From Pogona vitticeps (lineage: Eukaryota; Chordata; Lepidosauria; Squamata; Agamidae), in assembly GCF_051106095.1 (NCBI RefSeq), contig NC_135783.1, positions 306,033,322-306,097,321 of the forward strand: a DNA stretch of 64,000 bases, read 5' to 3'. Below the pieces are notes generated by a model. The model was given only the letters and a program-made list of their open reading frames with translations, searched no databases and was not told where the DNA came from. Shown one piece after another: positions 25,547-35,613 of the stretch. A program made the position numbers and the translations under genes. Position 1 is the first letter of the stretch; each line of letters opens with the position of its first letter.

Positions 25547-25695
25547 CTGCCGGGCCAAGAGCGACCGCTCCTCCGCACCTTCCCCGTCGCGACCGGGGCG
25601 CTTCACGGGGCAGCCGAGCGCCGACTCTCCCAGCCCATTGGTGGCCGCGGCCGCTGCTGCTGCTGCTCCGGCTTCGGAATCGGAGTCGCCCACGC
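25547..25695 (-). promoter_or_regulatory. GREM1: Putative GREM1 promoter and non-coding exon 1
   Basis: Read on the minus strand, the CpG island has a CCAAT box (25749-25753), a TTAAA box (25712-25718) about 30 bases before a plausible start near 25685, a second CCAAT (25637-25641), and a strong donor CCGGCAG/GTGAGAG with exon edge at 25547. The resulting exon of about 140 bases and intron of about 12.5 kb fit the known two-exon structure of GREM1 with a non-coding first exon. The boxes and donor are seen directly; the link to GREM1 is inference from position, strand and spacing, with no transcript evidence. Other start sites in the island are possible. Confidence 0.5.
25603..25638 (-). CDS. 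Short upstream ORF in putative GREM1 exon 1
   Basis: An 11-codon frame (MGWESRRSAAP, then TGA) lies wholly inside the proposed non-coding first exon. Its ATG is preceded by GCCACCA, a fair initiation context, and it ends before the splice donor. If the exon model is right, this is an upstream ORF that could lower translation of GREM1. It depends entirely on the exon model, and such short frames also occur by chance in GC-rich DNA. Confidence 0.25.
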   Translation of the reverse strand: MGWESRRSAAP

Positions 25696-26042
25696 GCCGC
25701 GCCGCCTCGCGTTTAAGTGCCTGCCAGCTGAGCGCGGCCCGGCCCGCCATTGGCCAGCCGCGGCCTCCCAGTCCGCCCCCCCTCGACGCTTCCCGCTCCC
25801 GCCGCCAGGGGGCGCTCGGCAGCCCGAGCAACCGGCGCCCGGTAGCCGCGCCCAGGGCCGGGCTGAGCGAGTCCGCCCGGGCAACCGCCCGAGCCCGCGA
25901 TGAGCCCGGGAGCGAAGCCAGGGGTGGAGCAGAGCCCGCCTACCCCTTCCAAGATCAGGCAAGGGCGCCTTGGGGGGGGGGACGAGGCGGGCGGCGGCTC
26001 GGTCCCAAGGAACGGAAACGGGAGGAAGTTACTTGTTGTGGG

Positions 26043-26128
26043 ACTACAACTCCCAGAGGTCGCCCGGCAGCATGTGTGCCGGTGGTATTCTGGGATTTGT
26101 CAGTTTGGGATTACACCTCCCAGAAGCC
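26043..26128. promoter_or_regulatory. Three ZNF143 (SBS)-like motifs at island edge
   Basis: Near-matches to the ZNF143/THAP11 site (ACTACAANTCCCAGNATGC type) occur at 26043-26061 and 26110-26128 on the plus strand and at 26087-26100 on the minus strand. They sit at the distal edge of the CpG island. The same ACTACAACTCCCA string is part of an old interspersed repeat seen elsewhere here (22.7, 29.2, 51.4 kb), so this cluster may be a repeat remnant, a working site, or a repeat taken into use. Confidence 0.35.
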
Positions 26129-26684
26129 ACACAAAAAAGTATATCCTTCTTCCCCCCCCCCTCCACGGAAATTCTGAGCGGTGTCATCCAAAAAAGCATT
26201 ATAACATTTTTTATCAGTAATAATAAAAGTTGTCCAGCTATGGCTTTGTTACTGAACCCTGAATATTTTCATTATTTTTAAAAGAAAATCTTGACAGTTG
26301 TCATGCAAGGCTGTAAATAAGGACACACCTAGCTGGCAAGACATATCCAGTGTGGGTGGGTGCACTGAGGGACCCTGCTCTGGTCTCTCTCAGGTGGTAA
26401 TCTTGCATCGGCTTACTTTGGAGGAAGGATGCTTTTGGTTGTGACTTGGCTGTTACTCTGTCTCTTTCACTGAATGTTACAGAAGGTGCAGAGGATAGTT
26501 GACATTTATTTGCACGTTTGTGTGTCTCTCTTACTGTATCAGAAAAGAAAATGGAACGCCAGATGAAATGGCTGCACCTATGGCTTTTCAGTGGTGCCAC
26601 TGGTCAGAAACAAATGAGGCACCAGCTTGACAATTAGAAATAACTAAATGTATAACAATAATAGTTTTATATGCCATGCGGTCA

Positions 26685-26890
26685 CTCTTGCCTTGTGGGG
26701 ATCCTCCTGGGCGCAAAGTATTCAGAAGTGTCACCAATCCATCAGCCTGGTGGTGGTGTGGGACCTTGCAGCTTGACCAAGGCTGCACAGGTGGAAGGCC
26801 ACATAACCCAACCAGGGCTGACCCACTCTGTTAGAAGGCACAACAGGGATTCAGACTCCTGACACCTGAGTGTTCCAACCTGCTGAGTTA
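26685..26890 (-). mobile_element. tRNA-derived SINE, diverged
   Basis: Minus strand: AACTCAGCAGGTTGGAACAC, box B-like GGAGTCTGAATCCCTGTTGT, then GCAGCCTTGGTCAAGCTGCA and ACTTCTGAATACTTTG. Same family as the copy at 4165, more decayed. Confidence 0.6.
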
Positions 26891-27039
26891 TGGAAAAACA
26901 ATACTTTGTGGTTAAAAGGTGGGGAAATGTTACCCTCCCAAAGACACATTTGTCAAAGCTATCTCCACATTTTTCCAAATCTGGTTGCACAGTCAACTTG
27001 ATCATGAGCCACAGGCTTATCTCCCAGTGACCAGTCATG

Positions 27040-27078
27040 AAGGAAGGAAGGAAGGAAGGAAGGAAGGAAGGAAGGAAG
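27040..27078. repeat. (GGAA)n microsatellite
   Basis: About nine GGAA units. GGAA arrays can bind ETS factors, but nothing here shows use. Confidence 0.9.
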
Positions 27079-27869
27079 AGAAAATTAAACATGCAACTAT
27101 AAAACCTCATGATAGGAAAAATGAAAGTCCTTCAACTCTTAAGGAGTCTAGTCTGTTTCTGCTGCAAACAGCCATTCACCTTGAAAGCTCGCCAAACACA
27201 GTGTAGTTTGCTTCTAAAGAAATGTGCATAAGATGCCATACCTTCGGACATGGAGGCTTCTTGGTTTCATAAGCCTAGGTTTTTAGGTTCATAACTAACT
27301 ATATGGTACAGTCCAAAGCATGTATGCTCCCAAGCATGTTTCCTGTTATTAGAAAAGGTCCAGCTTGACTCTTAGTTCAAGAGCAGAAGCTCTTGACACC
27401 TGTTTGTCTGGAGTTGATGGTCTATTGCCGGACTTATGTAGGCTGGGCAAGAAGAAAACAAACATAAAACTGACTTTAAATTCCTTCTTAGTTTTGCTAC
27501 TGCCTATGTACAACTGGTTCGGAATGCCATTAGTTTGGCCATATTAATAATTTTATGTGTTGTCAGTTTGATTCCAACTTACTGCAACCTTTCTAAGCAT
27601 AAAGTGCTTAGAGTTTTTTATTACAATTTGCACTGGTTATTCAGTGGAGCGCTTCAGAAAATTCAGCTGGGTCTTAAAATAGACGGGAAGTCATCCCTCT
27701 CCCATTTAATATGATATTGTAATGTATTCCAAATACACCTTTATCTATTTGTATATCTGGAGGGAGAGAGAGAGAGAGAGAGGCTCACATTGCATAAGTG
27801 TGTGTGTATACTGTATATTATACAATATGCACCTCTCTCTTTCCAATGTACAAATATACAAACATATAT

Positions 27870-28090
27870 AATCACGTGTCATCAAGTCACCTCTGACTTA
27901 TGCAACCATTTCCAGGGTTTTCTAGGTAAAGAATACATAGAAGTGGTTTACCATTCCTATCGTCTGGGGGTGCAGCTTGCCCCCCGTCCACACAGGCTAG
28001 TTGTACTCATAGGAGGTACAACGGGGAATCAAACTCCTAACCTCTGGCTTCATAGCCAGATGCCCATGCCTCTGAGCTATCCAGCCAGTA
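27870..28090 (-). mobile_element. tRNA-derived SINE
   Basis: Minus strand: CTGGCTGGATAGCTCAGAGG, GCATCTGGCTATGAAGCCAG, box B GGAGTTTGATTCCCCGTTGT, then AAACCACTTCTATGTATTC and AGGTGACTTGATGACACG. The best-kept head of the family here, resembling a tRNA with boxes A and B. Confidence 0.8.
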
Positions 28091-28402
28091 TATACATATA
28101 TAGATGTGTGCATGCAACTTGGGAAAGAAAACAACTATAAAAAATACAAGATTTCAGATGAGAATCCAGAGTCTCCATCTGGGATCAACTCAGCCCAAGA
28201 TTCCATGATGAGCATAGTGCTGTAAACTTGAAGCAGGGTAGCAGTTTCGTAATGGCAGTCAATTCAGTTTAGTACATTGTGTGTGCACACAGGCACACAC
28301 AAAAACATACAGAAAAAAAAGACATAAAATATCTGGGATGAAGGATGTGGCGTTCTCCTATATTATGTTAAATAGTCATGCATTATTCATGTTGCAGGCT
28401 AA

Positions 28403-28810
28403 TGTTGTTGAGAGGCGGAGCCAAGAGAGGTAAAAAAGGCGGAGCCTGAGAGTGAAGAGTCAGTCAGAGTCAGAGAGAGAGATCAGAGTGGCGTGAGAGA
28501 TAGAGTGATATTTGAGAGATCTGAGGTGTGATTAGTCAGAAGAGGGTATAATAACTGTAAGATCAAATAGAAGATTGTTATCGGTGATTGATAAACCTGA
28601 TGAAGATGTGTATGAATTGTTATCAAAACATCTGTAATCAACAGACCTGTTTTATTTTAAAAGTCAGTGATGAATGGACCTTCATCTTTCTTTAGAAAAG
28701 TATGTTGATTTAGTGATCAGCTGGTGGCAGCGTGCAAAGAGGAGTTTGGTTAGCCTTCATGTGCTCAGTGGTTGGAAGATAACCAGGGATAACTAGGGGC
28801 AAACGCTACA
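28403..28810 (+). mobile_element. Possible solo LTR
   Basis: TGTTGTTGAGAGGCGGAGCC start, paired GGCGGAGCC, TATAATAA near 28548, a late TGGTGGCAGCGTGC and an end ...GGGGCAAACGCTACA resemble LTRs of squamate gypsy-type elements (compare GGTTGGTGGCAGCA in the young gypsy LTR). No second LTR and no clear target duplication were seen. Fossil. Confidence 0.4.
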
Positions 28811-28829
28811 AAGGATCTCAAAAGACTCT

Positions 28830-28915
28830 TGCTGAATAAACACTTATTTATTTATTCTATTTATATCCCGCCTATGTGTAACATGACCACTCTAGGCGGC
28901 TAACACTGGTCTTAA
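28830..28915 (-). repeat. L2/CR1 3' tail, minus strand
   Basis: TTATTTATTTATTCTATTTA, TATCCCGCCTATG, CCACTCTAGGCGGCTAAC: reverse of the usual LINE end. Similar minus-strand tails at 47650-47710 and 51200-51330. Confidence 0.7.
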
Positions 28916-29477
28916 AATGTGGAAATCTTCTGAATGCCAGAAAGGCCAATATGTAGCTTAAAAATGGGTGGCTCAGCAGACGCAAAGACAAAAATGATTT
29001 GGATTCCATTTCTGTCATTGTTAACTTTACTGAGCATCATAGGGATAATTATTTAAATATATGATTAGGCAAACTGGGGTTGGTGTTTGATATTTGGGTA
29101 CAAATTGGTGGCTGTTGCGTTAATACAAAAGTATCATTTATAAAAAATAAGCACTATTACCACTTTTAAGAAGTATTTATTACCAAATGTATCACTCCAC
29201 AGCTTGGAAATATCACTTTTTTGGAATACAGCTTCCATAATTTCTCAGGACAGCTGGGGGATTCTGGGAGCTGTAGTCCCAAAGGCAACATTATGGAGTT
29301 ATGTTTCTCTTGTGTTCATGAAACGGTCAAGAGCTTATCCATTTCTGGGAAGTAGTATTATCGGTCTATGGCCAAATATTTTTTCCTTCTGTTTCCAAAT
29401 GTTCTTTTTTCCTTCCTATGTTTTAATATTAAAATAAACTTATCCTATTGGACTTTAGTTAAGGGCAATGCTAAGGG

Positions 29478-29815
29478 ATGTGGTGGCACTGTGGGTTAAA
29501 CCAAAGAAGCCTCTGTGCTGCAAGGTCAGAAGACTAGGAGTCATAAGATCGAACCCACATGACGAAGTGAGCTCCCGTTGCTTGTCCCAGCTCCTGCCAA
29601 CCTAGCAGTTCAAAAGCATGTAAATGCGAGTAAATAAACAGGTACCACCACGATGGGAAGGTAACAGCATTCCATGTTTAGTTGCGCTGGCCAAGTGACC
29701 ATGGAAACTGTCTTCGGACAAACGCTGGCTCTATGGCTTGGAAACAGGAATGAGCACTGAGCCCTAGAGTCAGACACAACTGGACTAAATATCAAGGGGA
29801 ACCTTTACATTTATT
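29478..29815 (+). mobile_element. Sauria-type SINE
   Basis: Full-length pattern of the squamate Sauria SINE: tRNA-like head GGTGGCACTGTGGGTTAAAC with box B GATCGAACCC, body AGCTCCTGCCAACCTAGCAG, and 3' part GAGTCAGACACAACTGGACT followed by CCTTTAC. The 3' part resembles Bov-B, which supplies its mobilisation machinery. Its presence supports a squamate source. Confidence 0.85.
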
Positions 29816-30003
29816 TAAGTTTATTTCTTCATCTTTGCTTCTATTGTGATACCATGCAATACATTTAGCATTCCCTAGCATTTCTGTTTTATACTCCACC
29901 ACATCCACATCCTCCCTTTTTGCGAAGTTGAGAGTTGCTTAAAACCTTGTAATTCTTGTTTCTTATTAGCCTTTTGTTTTTGTTGTTGAAAACATTCGGG
30001 GTA

Positions 30004-30517
30004 CAGTGGGGTCTCTACTTAAGAACTTAATCCGTATTGGAAGGTGGTTCTCAAGTTGAAAAGTTCTTATGTTGAATCTGCATTTCCCATAGGAATGCAT
30101 TGAAAACCATTTAATCCGTATCTGCTCTTTTCCGTCCATAGAAACTACAGTGGAACCTCTACTTAAGAACTTAATCCGTTTTGAAATGGTGTTCTTAAGT
30201 TGAAATGTTCTTAAGTTGAAGCAAAATTTCCCATAGGAATGGACTGAAAACCAATTAATCCATTCTGGCTGTTTTTTTGTTATGTAGAGGTGTGTTCGTA
30301 CATTAACCAAAGCTGGTTAATACGTACTCTACCACTATGGGGAGAATTTTTTTAAACCTAAGATGACCTAAGGTTAAAAAAAGAGCAGGAAAGGTTTTTT
30401 TTTTCCTGTTCTTATATTGGATTTCTGTTCTCAAGTAGAAGCAAAATTTAGCAAATGGAGCTGTTCTTAAGTTGGATTGTTCTTAAGTAGGGACGTTCTT
30501 AAATAGAGACCCCACTG
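30004..30517. mobile_element. Tigger-like element with duplicated left end
   Basis: TIRs CAGTGGGGTCTCTACTTAAG and ...AATAGAGACCCCACTG flanked by TA. A second left end, CAGTGGAACCTCTACTTAAG, begins at 30148 after its own TA and repeats about 120 bp of the left part. Either a relative inserted and lost its right end, or the left part was duplicated. No coding capacity. Confidence 0.75.
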
Positions 30518-30533
30518 TAATTGATTGAAGGTA

Positions 30534-30987
30534 CACTGGTGTCCCGCATAGCGAGGTTAATCCGTTCCGGATTAACCTTGGCTATGGGAAAACATCGTTA
30601 AGCGGAACGGGGAAACCCATTGGAATGCATTAAACGAAGTAAATGGGCCCAAAACTCACCGTTCTCCGATGTTTTCCCATGTTCTGGTGGCCATTTTGGG
30701 TGTCCTGGCAGCCATTATGGGTGTTCCGGTGGCCATTTTGGGTATCCCGGTGGCCATTTTTTTGTTCCGGCAGCCATTTTGGGTGCCCCGGCGGCCATTT
30801 TGGGTGTCCCAGCGGCCAGTTTTTGTGTTCCGGCAGCCATTTTGGGTGTCTGGCGGCCATTTTGGAACCGCCGAACACCTGTTCCCCCATCGTAATGCGA
30901 GCATGCCCTCGCATTAGTGATGGGGAAATCTGCATCACAATGCGGATTCATCGTTCAACGGTGCGATCGTTATGCGAGGCACCACTG
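30534..30987. mobile_element. Tigger-like element carrying a CCATTTT minisatellite
   Basis: A 454-bp element between TA dinucleotides with ends CACTGGTGTCCCGC and ...GCGAGGCACCACTG. The middle is a tandem array (about 30687-30867) of units of about 21 bp. It lies 14 bases after the previous Tigger-like element. Confidence 0.8.
30687..30867. repeat. Minisatellite of about 21-bp units, CCATTTTGGGTG core
   Basis: About nine units of roughly 21 bases, each with GGCCATTTTGGGTGTCC or a variant. Because the unit is a multiple of three, all frames stay open and give repetitive peptides, which are not genes. Each unit contains GCCATTTT, close to the YY1 site (GCCGCCATNTT). Confidence 0.85.
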
Positions 30988-31011
30988 TAATTGATTGAAG
31001 GTAATTGATTG

Positions 31012-32243
31012 AAGGTAGGCTTCAGCAGTATGTGGACAGAGAACTCCCAGAAGTATAAGCTGGATTTCGAAGGGGCAGAAGAACTAGAGACCAAATTGCT
31101 AACAAGCGCTGGATTATGGAGAAAGCCAGAGAGTTCCAGAAAAACATCTACTTCTGCTTCATTGACTATGCAAAAGCCTTTGACTGTGTGGACCACAACA
31201 AACTATGGCAAGTCCTTAAAGAAATGGGAGTGCCTGACCACCTTATCTATCTCCTGAGAAACCTATACCTGGGACAGGAAGCAACAGTTAGAACTGAATA
31301 TGGAACAACTGATTGGTTCAAAATTGGGAAAGGAGTACGACAAGGCTGTATATTGTCCCCCGGCTTATTCAATTTATATGCAGAATACATCATGCAAAAG
31401 GCTGGACTGGAGGAATCTCAAAGTGGAATTAAGATTGCTGGAGGAAATATCAACAACCTCAGATATACAGATGCTACCACTCTGATGGCAGAAAGTGAGG
31501 AGGAATTAAGGAACCTCGTAATGAGGGTGAAAGAGAAGAGTGCAAAAAATGGTCTGAAGCTCAACATCAAAAAAACTAAGATCATGGCCACTGGTCCCAT
31601 CACTTCCTGGCATACAGAAGGGGAAGATATGGAGGCAGTGACAGATTTTACCTTCTTGGGCTCCATGATCACTGCAGATGGTGACAGCAGCCATGAAATT
31701 AAAAGATGCCTGCTTCTTGGGAGGAAAGTGATGACAAACATAGACAGCATCTTAAAAAGCAGAGATATCACCTTGCCGATAAAGGTCCGCATAGTCAAAG
31801 CTATGGTTTTTCCTGTTGTGATGTATGGAAGTGAGAGCTGGACCATAAAGAAAGCAGACCACCGAAGAATTGATGCCTTTGAATTGTGTTGCTGGAGGAG
31901 GCTCTTGAGAGTCCCCTGGACTGCAAGGAGAACAAACCTATCCATTATGAAGGAAATCAAGCCTGAGTGCTCACTGGAAGGACAGATCCTGAAGCTGAGG
32001 CTCCAGTACTTTGGCCATCTCATGTGAAGAGAAGAGTCTGGAAAAGGTCTTGATGTTAGGAAAGTGTGAAGGCAGGAGGAGAAGGGGACAATAGAGGACG
32101 AGATGGCTGGACAGTGTCATTGAAGCTACGAACATGAATTTGACCCAACTCCGGGAGGCAGTGGAAGACAGGAGGGCCTGGCGTTCTCTGGTCCATGGGG
32201 TCACGAAGAATCAGACACGACTAAACAACTAAACAACAACAAC
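31012..32243 (+). mobile_element. Bov-B LINE, 5'-truncated copy 1
   Basis: 3' part of a Bov-B (RTE clade) non-LTR retrotransposon. The 303-codon frame at 31116-32027 carries the RT motifs AFDCVDHNKLW and [19 protein letters not shown]; the catalytic YADD reads YTDA, so it is inactive. The tail GGTCACGAAGAATCAGACAC and (CAACAA) is typical. Target duplication AATTGATTG(AA) lies at 31003-31011 and 32244-32254. The 5' end begins within the RT region. Confidence 0.93.
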
Positions 32244-33372
32244 AATTGATTGAAACATTGACAGGATGAACATACTTTGAAAAAAAACCCACAAATGGCA
32301 TGTCTGAAGAAATTTAGAAATCCTGAGCATGGTAGATCATGTTTTATGGGCAAGTCAACTATACACCAATTCAGCCTGCTGTATCAGGTATCACCTCAGG
32401 CAATGTCCCCATCTCTGCAGACAATGGGTTGCCAGTCATATAGTATACACATTCTTAACCTGTGGTCTGTGGACTCCTGGAGGGGACTACAGTGTCCTTA
32501 CAGGGGGTCCATAAAAATGTCATGATCTCTTGCAGTTAAAATAGATTGTATGGATTAATTAATTAATTAATGAAAAGGAAATATAGAACAAAATCTTAAT
32601 TTCCCCTGCTTGTTTCTGTAAAACCTGACTTTTCTAACCTACTGCCACCATTAAAACAAACAAAAGTAAAAATTGGTTATTGAAATAACAAATCGTTATT
32701 ATGATAACAAATAACTGCTTGATATTTCTGCACATGGTGAGAACATGCAAGTGAATGATGCTGAGTGGCTGGAAGACAGCACGTGACATTTTGTGCTACT
32801 GCACAGACAGTCAGAAGCCGTGGGAAGAGAGTTGGAATCAGTGTCAGCGTGAGTGAGTGTTTGGTTGGACTTTGTGATCGTGTTTCTTCTTCAATTTCTG
32901 CTAATAAAACTGTTTGGTTATTGTCGAGTAAAGTGACTTTTCAATATTACCGCAGTGAATTTCGTAACAATACATTTTGGCTGAGCCTCAGAATGGATCA
33001 CTGGATGAATTTGAAATGTAAAAGAACTGATGCTGTCGACGAGGGTGCATCCTGTTCAAAGTAAAATTAAGCTTCTTCCAGTCATCTTTAAAAGTGTTGG
33101 CATTAAAGCAAGAAATATATGTCAATTGATTTCATGTGTACAGGTCCCAAAGATAAGCAAGTGCCACAGTGTGTGCTGTGTTACGAGATATTGTCCAATA
33201 AGGCCATGAAACTAACAAAATTGTCAAGATACCTCAATACTAAACATATAGAACATGTGATAAAGAGCATCAATTTTTTTCAGAAGTAAGGAGTATGAGC
33301 TTCAGGAAAGTAAGGAAATGGTTAAAAAGACTACAACTGGTTGTAACAATGAAAATGAAGTGAGAACCTTAT

Positions 33373-33699
33373 TTGAAGTTTTTTCAACTTACAGCAAAAA
33401 CTGGAAGAACCGCTGCAAAAATCATAGTTTCTGCATTGATCAATGAGAAAGCTTCCAAGGACCTGTCCTTACTACCGTTGTCAAATGACACAGTTAAGAA
33501 GCGAATCAATGGTTTTTCAGCCAATATCAAGGAACAATTATTAGAAGGAATTTGTATGTCTTCCTACTTTGCACTGCAATTAGACGAAAGCACAGGCATA
33601 TTGATGCAACCTCACTGTGCTTCACAGAGAAATATTTTTGAAGACATACTATTCATTTTGTTGGTACACACTACAGCAGAAGTATTTAACAGCTTTTAA
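33373..33699 (+). pseudogene. hAT transposase fragment
   Basis: The longest surviving frame (108 codons) of the hAT transposase. It includes AAKIIVSALINEKAS, LPLSNDTVKKRINGFS and YFALQLDEST, motifs shared with ZBED5, SCAND3 and GTF2IRD2-like hAT-derived proteins. It is cut off by decay and then by the Tigger-like insertion at 33772. There is no sign of a domesticated host gene, since flanking pieces carry stops. Confidence 0.8.
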
Positions 33700-33771
33700 A
33701 AGTTTATAACATCTCATGACATGGATTAGTTGAAATGTATTGGAATTAGCACAGACAGGGCATGAACAATA

Positions 33772-34199
33772 CAGTGGTGCTTCACAAGACAAATGCCTCG
33801 CAGGACAAAAAACTTGCAAGACAAATGGTTTTGGCAATGGGGTTGATGACTCACAAGACGAATGTTCCTATAGCTGTGCTTCACAAGATGAATGTTTTCC
33901 GTTTTTTGTTCCTGCCTCATGTTTGCTGATTTTTAAATGTTTTTCTATGATGTTTAAAAAGTTACAATTTTTTAAATTGACATTTTTGAAATCATCTGCA
34001 CAATATGTATGGCTTTAAAGAGCACTTAATAAATCCTTTGTAAACCAAATTTGACTTTGTTCTGACTTTTTTCGCCCATAGGAACACATTAATTAGATTT
34101 CAGTGCATTCCTATGGGAAAACGCGTTTTGCAAGATGAATTTTTCGCAAGACAACATTAACTGCAGAACGAATTAAATTCATCTCGCGAGGCACCACTG
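33772..34199. mobile_element. Tigger-like TA-flanked element inside the hAT transposon
   Basis: A 428-bp non-autonomous element with terminal inverted repeats (CAGTGGTGCTTCAC... and ...GCGAGGCACCACTG), TA on the left and TG (from TA) on the right. It splits the hAT transposase remnant. No transposase is encoded, and the ends resemble the other Tigger-like copies of this window. Confidence 0.8.
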
Positions 34200-34692
34200 T
34201 GTCTGGAAAGCTTATGAATTTGGAACATGGATTAAGGAAATTATACCGTTGGTGACTTAGTACAATTGCTGCATACATAGGGAAGCTCTAACTGCTAAGA
34301 AGATACCAGAAAAACAAAAGGAGACCCTAAATGAGGCAGTAAAAATTTTCAATTTTATAAAAAGCAAGTCACTACATTCAGGACTTTTTGAACAAACTTT
34401 GCAAAGTGAGCACCAACTTCTGCTACACTGTGAATTTTGTAGGCTATCACGAGGTAAAGTTTTGTTTCATTTCTGAGAATTGAGAGACAAGATAAAATTA
34501 TTCCTCATGGAGAAGCAATTTCACCTTAGCAATCATTTGACAGATTTTTCTGGTTAATCAAATTAGCATATCTGCCAGATACCTTCAACCATTTAAATAT
34601 GCTCAAAGCTTCAAAAAGGAAAGATTACAGATTTTCAAGTTGAAAACAATATTGAAGCAATGATCAAAAAGCTGGAATTGTGGCATCATCAC

Positions 34693-35173
34693 TGTTACAT
34701 ACAGCACTGATGTTACCTGTCTGTCATGGGTTTGGAGGGAAAGTTCCATCCTATGGGGAGTGGAAGGCGGGACATCAGGGGGAGGAGCTGTACTGTATAT
34801 ATATTTGGAGCTTGTGTGGAGAGTGAGGAGTTGGAGTCTGTGTGTCAGACTGAGTACAACTGTGTGTCAGTTAGTACATACCTGATAGGTTCAGGTTTCT
34901 TTATAGGTAGCCAGAACTGATAGGTTCAGGGTCTGTGCTTTACTTTAAAGTGTTCTGTGTGAACCAAACTGTTATATGTATATGGTTGGGACTACGCCAC
35001 GTTACAGTATCTTATTTACTTGATCTTTTTATTTACCCTGTTTGTTATTTAAATAAACCTTGTTCTTTTGTTTGTTAAAAATCCATTCCTGGTCTGTGTG
35101 ACTCCTTATAGGGAATGGTTGGTGGCAGCATAACTAGAGTGTGGCATACTCCAGTAGGTCTGGGGTTGTCACA
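34693..35173 (+). repeat. 5' LTR of the Ty3/gypsy element
   Basis: 481 bp, TG...CA ends, with a TATA-like TGTATATATATTTGG and an AATAAA signal before a T-rich stretch. The sequence looks identical to the 3' LTR, which implies a recent insertion. Confidence 0.95.
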
Positions 35174-35178
35174 TTGAT

Positions 35179-35198
35179 TGGTGTCCAGCGTGTGGGAT
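35179..35198 (+). other. Primer-binding site of the gypsy element
   Basis: Five bases after the 5' LTR, TGGTGTCCAGCGTGTGGGAT looks complementary to a tRNA 3' end (reverse ATCCCACACGCTGGACACCA). The ATCCCAC and ACACCA parts resemble leucine tRNAs, but I could not compare against a tRNA set, so the primer identity is tentative. Confidence 0.5.
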
Positions 35199-35613
35199 AC
35201 GACTGGTCCAGTTGTCCAGTGGTCCAGCAAAACCTTGGCAAGTGTGCCCAGAGCAAGGGGGGTCTAGTCAGGGACAATCTGAGAGCGCGTAGGTAATCTT
35301 CTAGGCTTACCTCACGGGGAGGTAGGCTAGTGGAAGAACGTGCACACTCAGATTGGGGACTAGATTAGGGAGCTCTGAGGCAACCCGTTTTGGCGGGAAA
35401 GAGCTGAGGCAAAGCTGTGTGAAGTAACAGTGATCTAGCCTGTCTGCTGAGAGGCCTAGCAGAGGGGGTGGATTCTGCCTGGCAACAGTTGCAAGTTAGT
35501 GCTGAAGGAACAGCAGCAATCTATAGAAGGCTGTTCCTGAGGCAAAAGGAAAAAAGTCGTCGCTTTATTTTGAGGCTTGACTTTTGAAGGCAGCCTGTTC
35601 TGGGGGGGGGATT

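Larger units (their letters stand above)
23880..26040. promoter_or_regulatory. CpG island
   Basis: This is the only long stretch of the window that is rich in G+C and undepleted in CpG; the surrounding DNA is AT-rich with few CpG. It holds repeated GCGC, CGCCG and GGCGG strings and CCAAT boxes on the minus strand. It is split near 25.17-25.30 kb by a LINE tail ending in TTTA and GTTA repeats. Open frames across it in all six phases are a by-product of composition. The island fits the promoter of GREM1. A plus-strand donor CCAGCAG/GTGAGC at 24158 allows a divergent transcript as well. Confidence 0.8.

Noticed and set aside
25400-26281. Several frames over 100 codons in the CpG island
   Set aside because: Low stop-codon density in GC-rich DNA; Ala/Pro/Arg-rich peptides without homology.
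30620-30990. Five overlapping frames with PAAILGV or WPPGHPK repeats
   Set aside because: Open in all phases because the minisatellite unit is 21 bases; not protein genes.
33373-33699. A domesticated ZBED-like host gene
   Set aside because: The flanking transposase pieces carry stops and frameshifts, and the element is interrupted by two insertions.
34726-34920. 64-codon frame found twice (also at 39505-39699)
   Set aside because: Lies in the LTRs of the gypsy element; no coding role is known for it.
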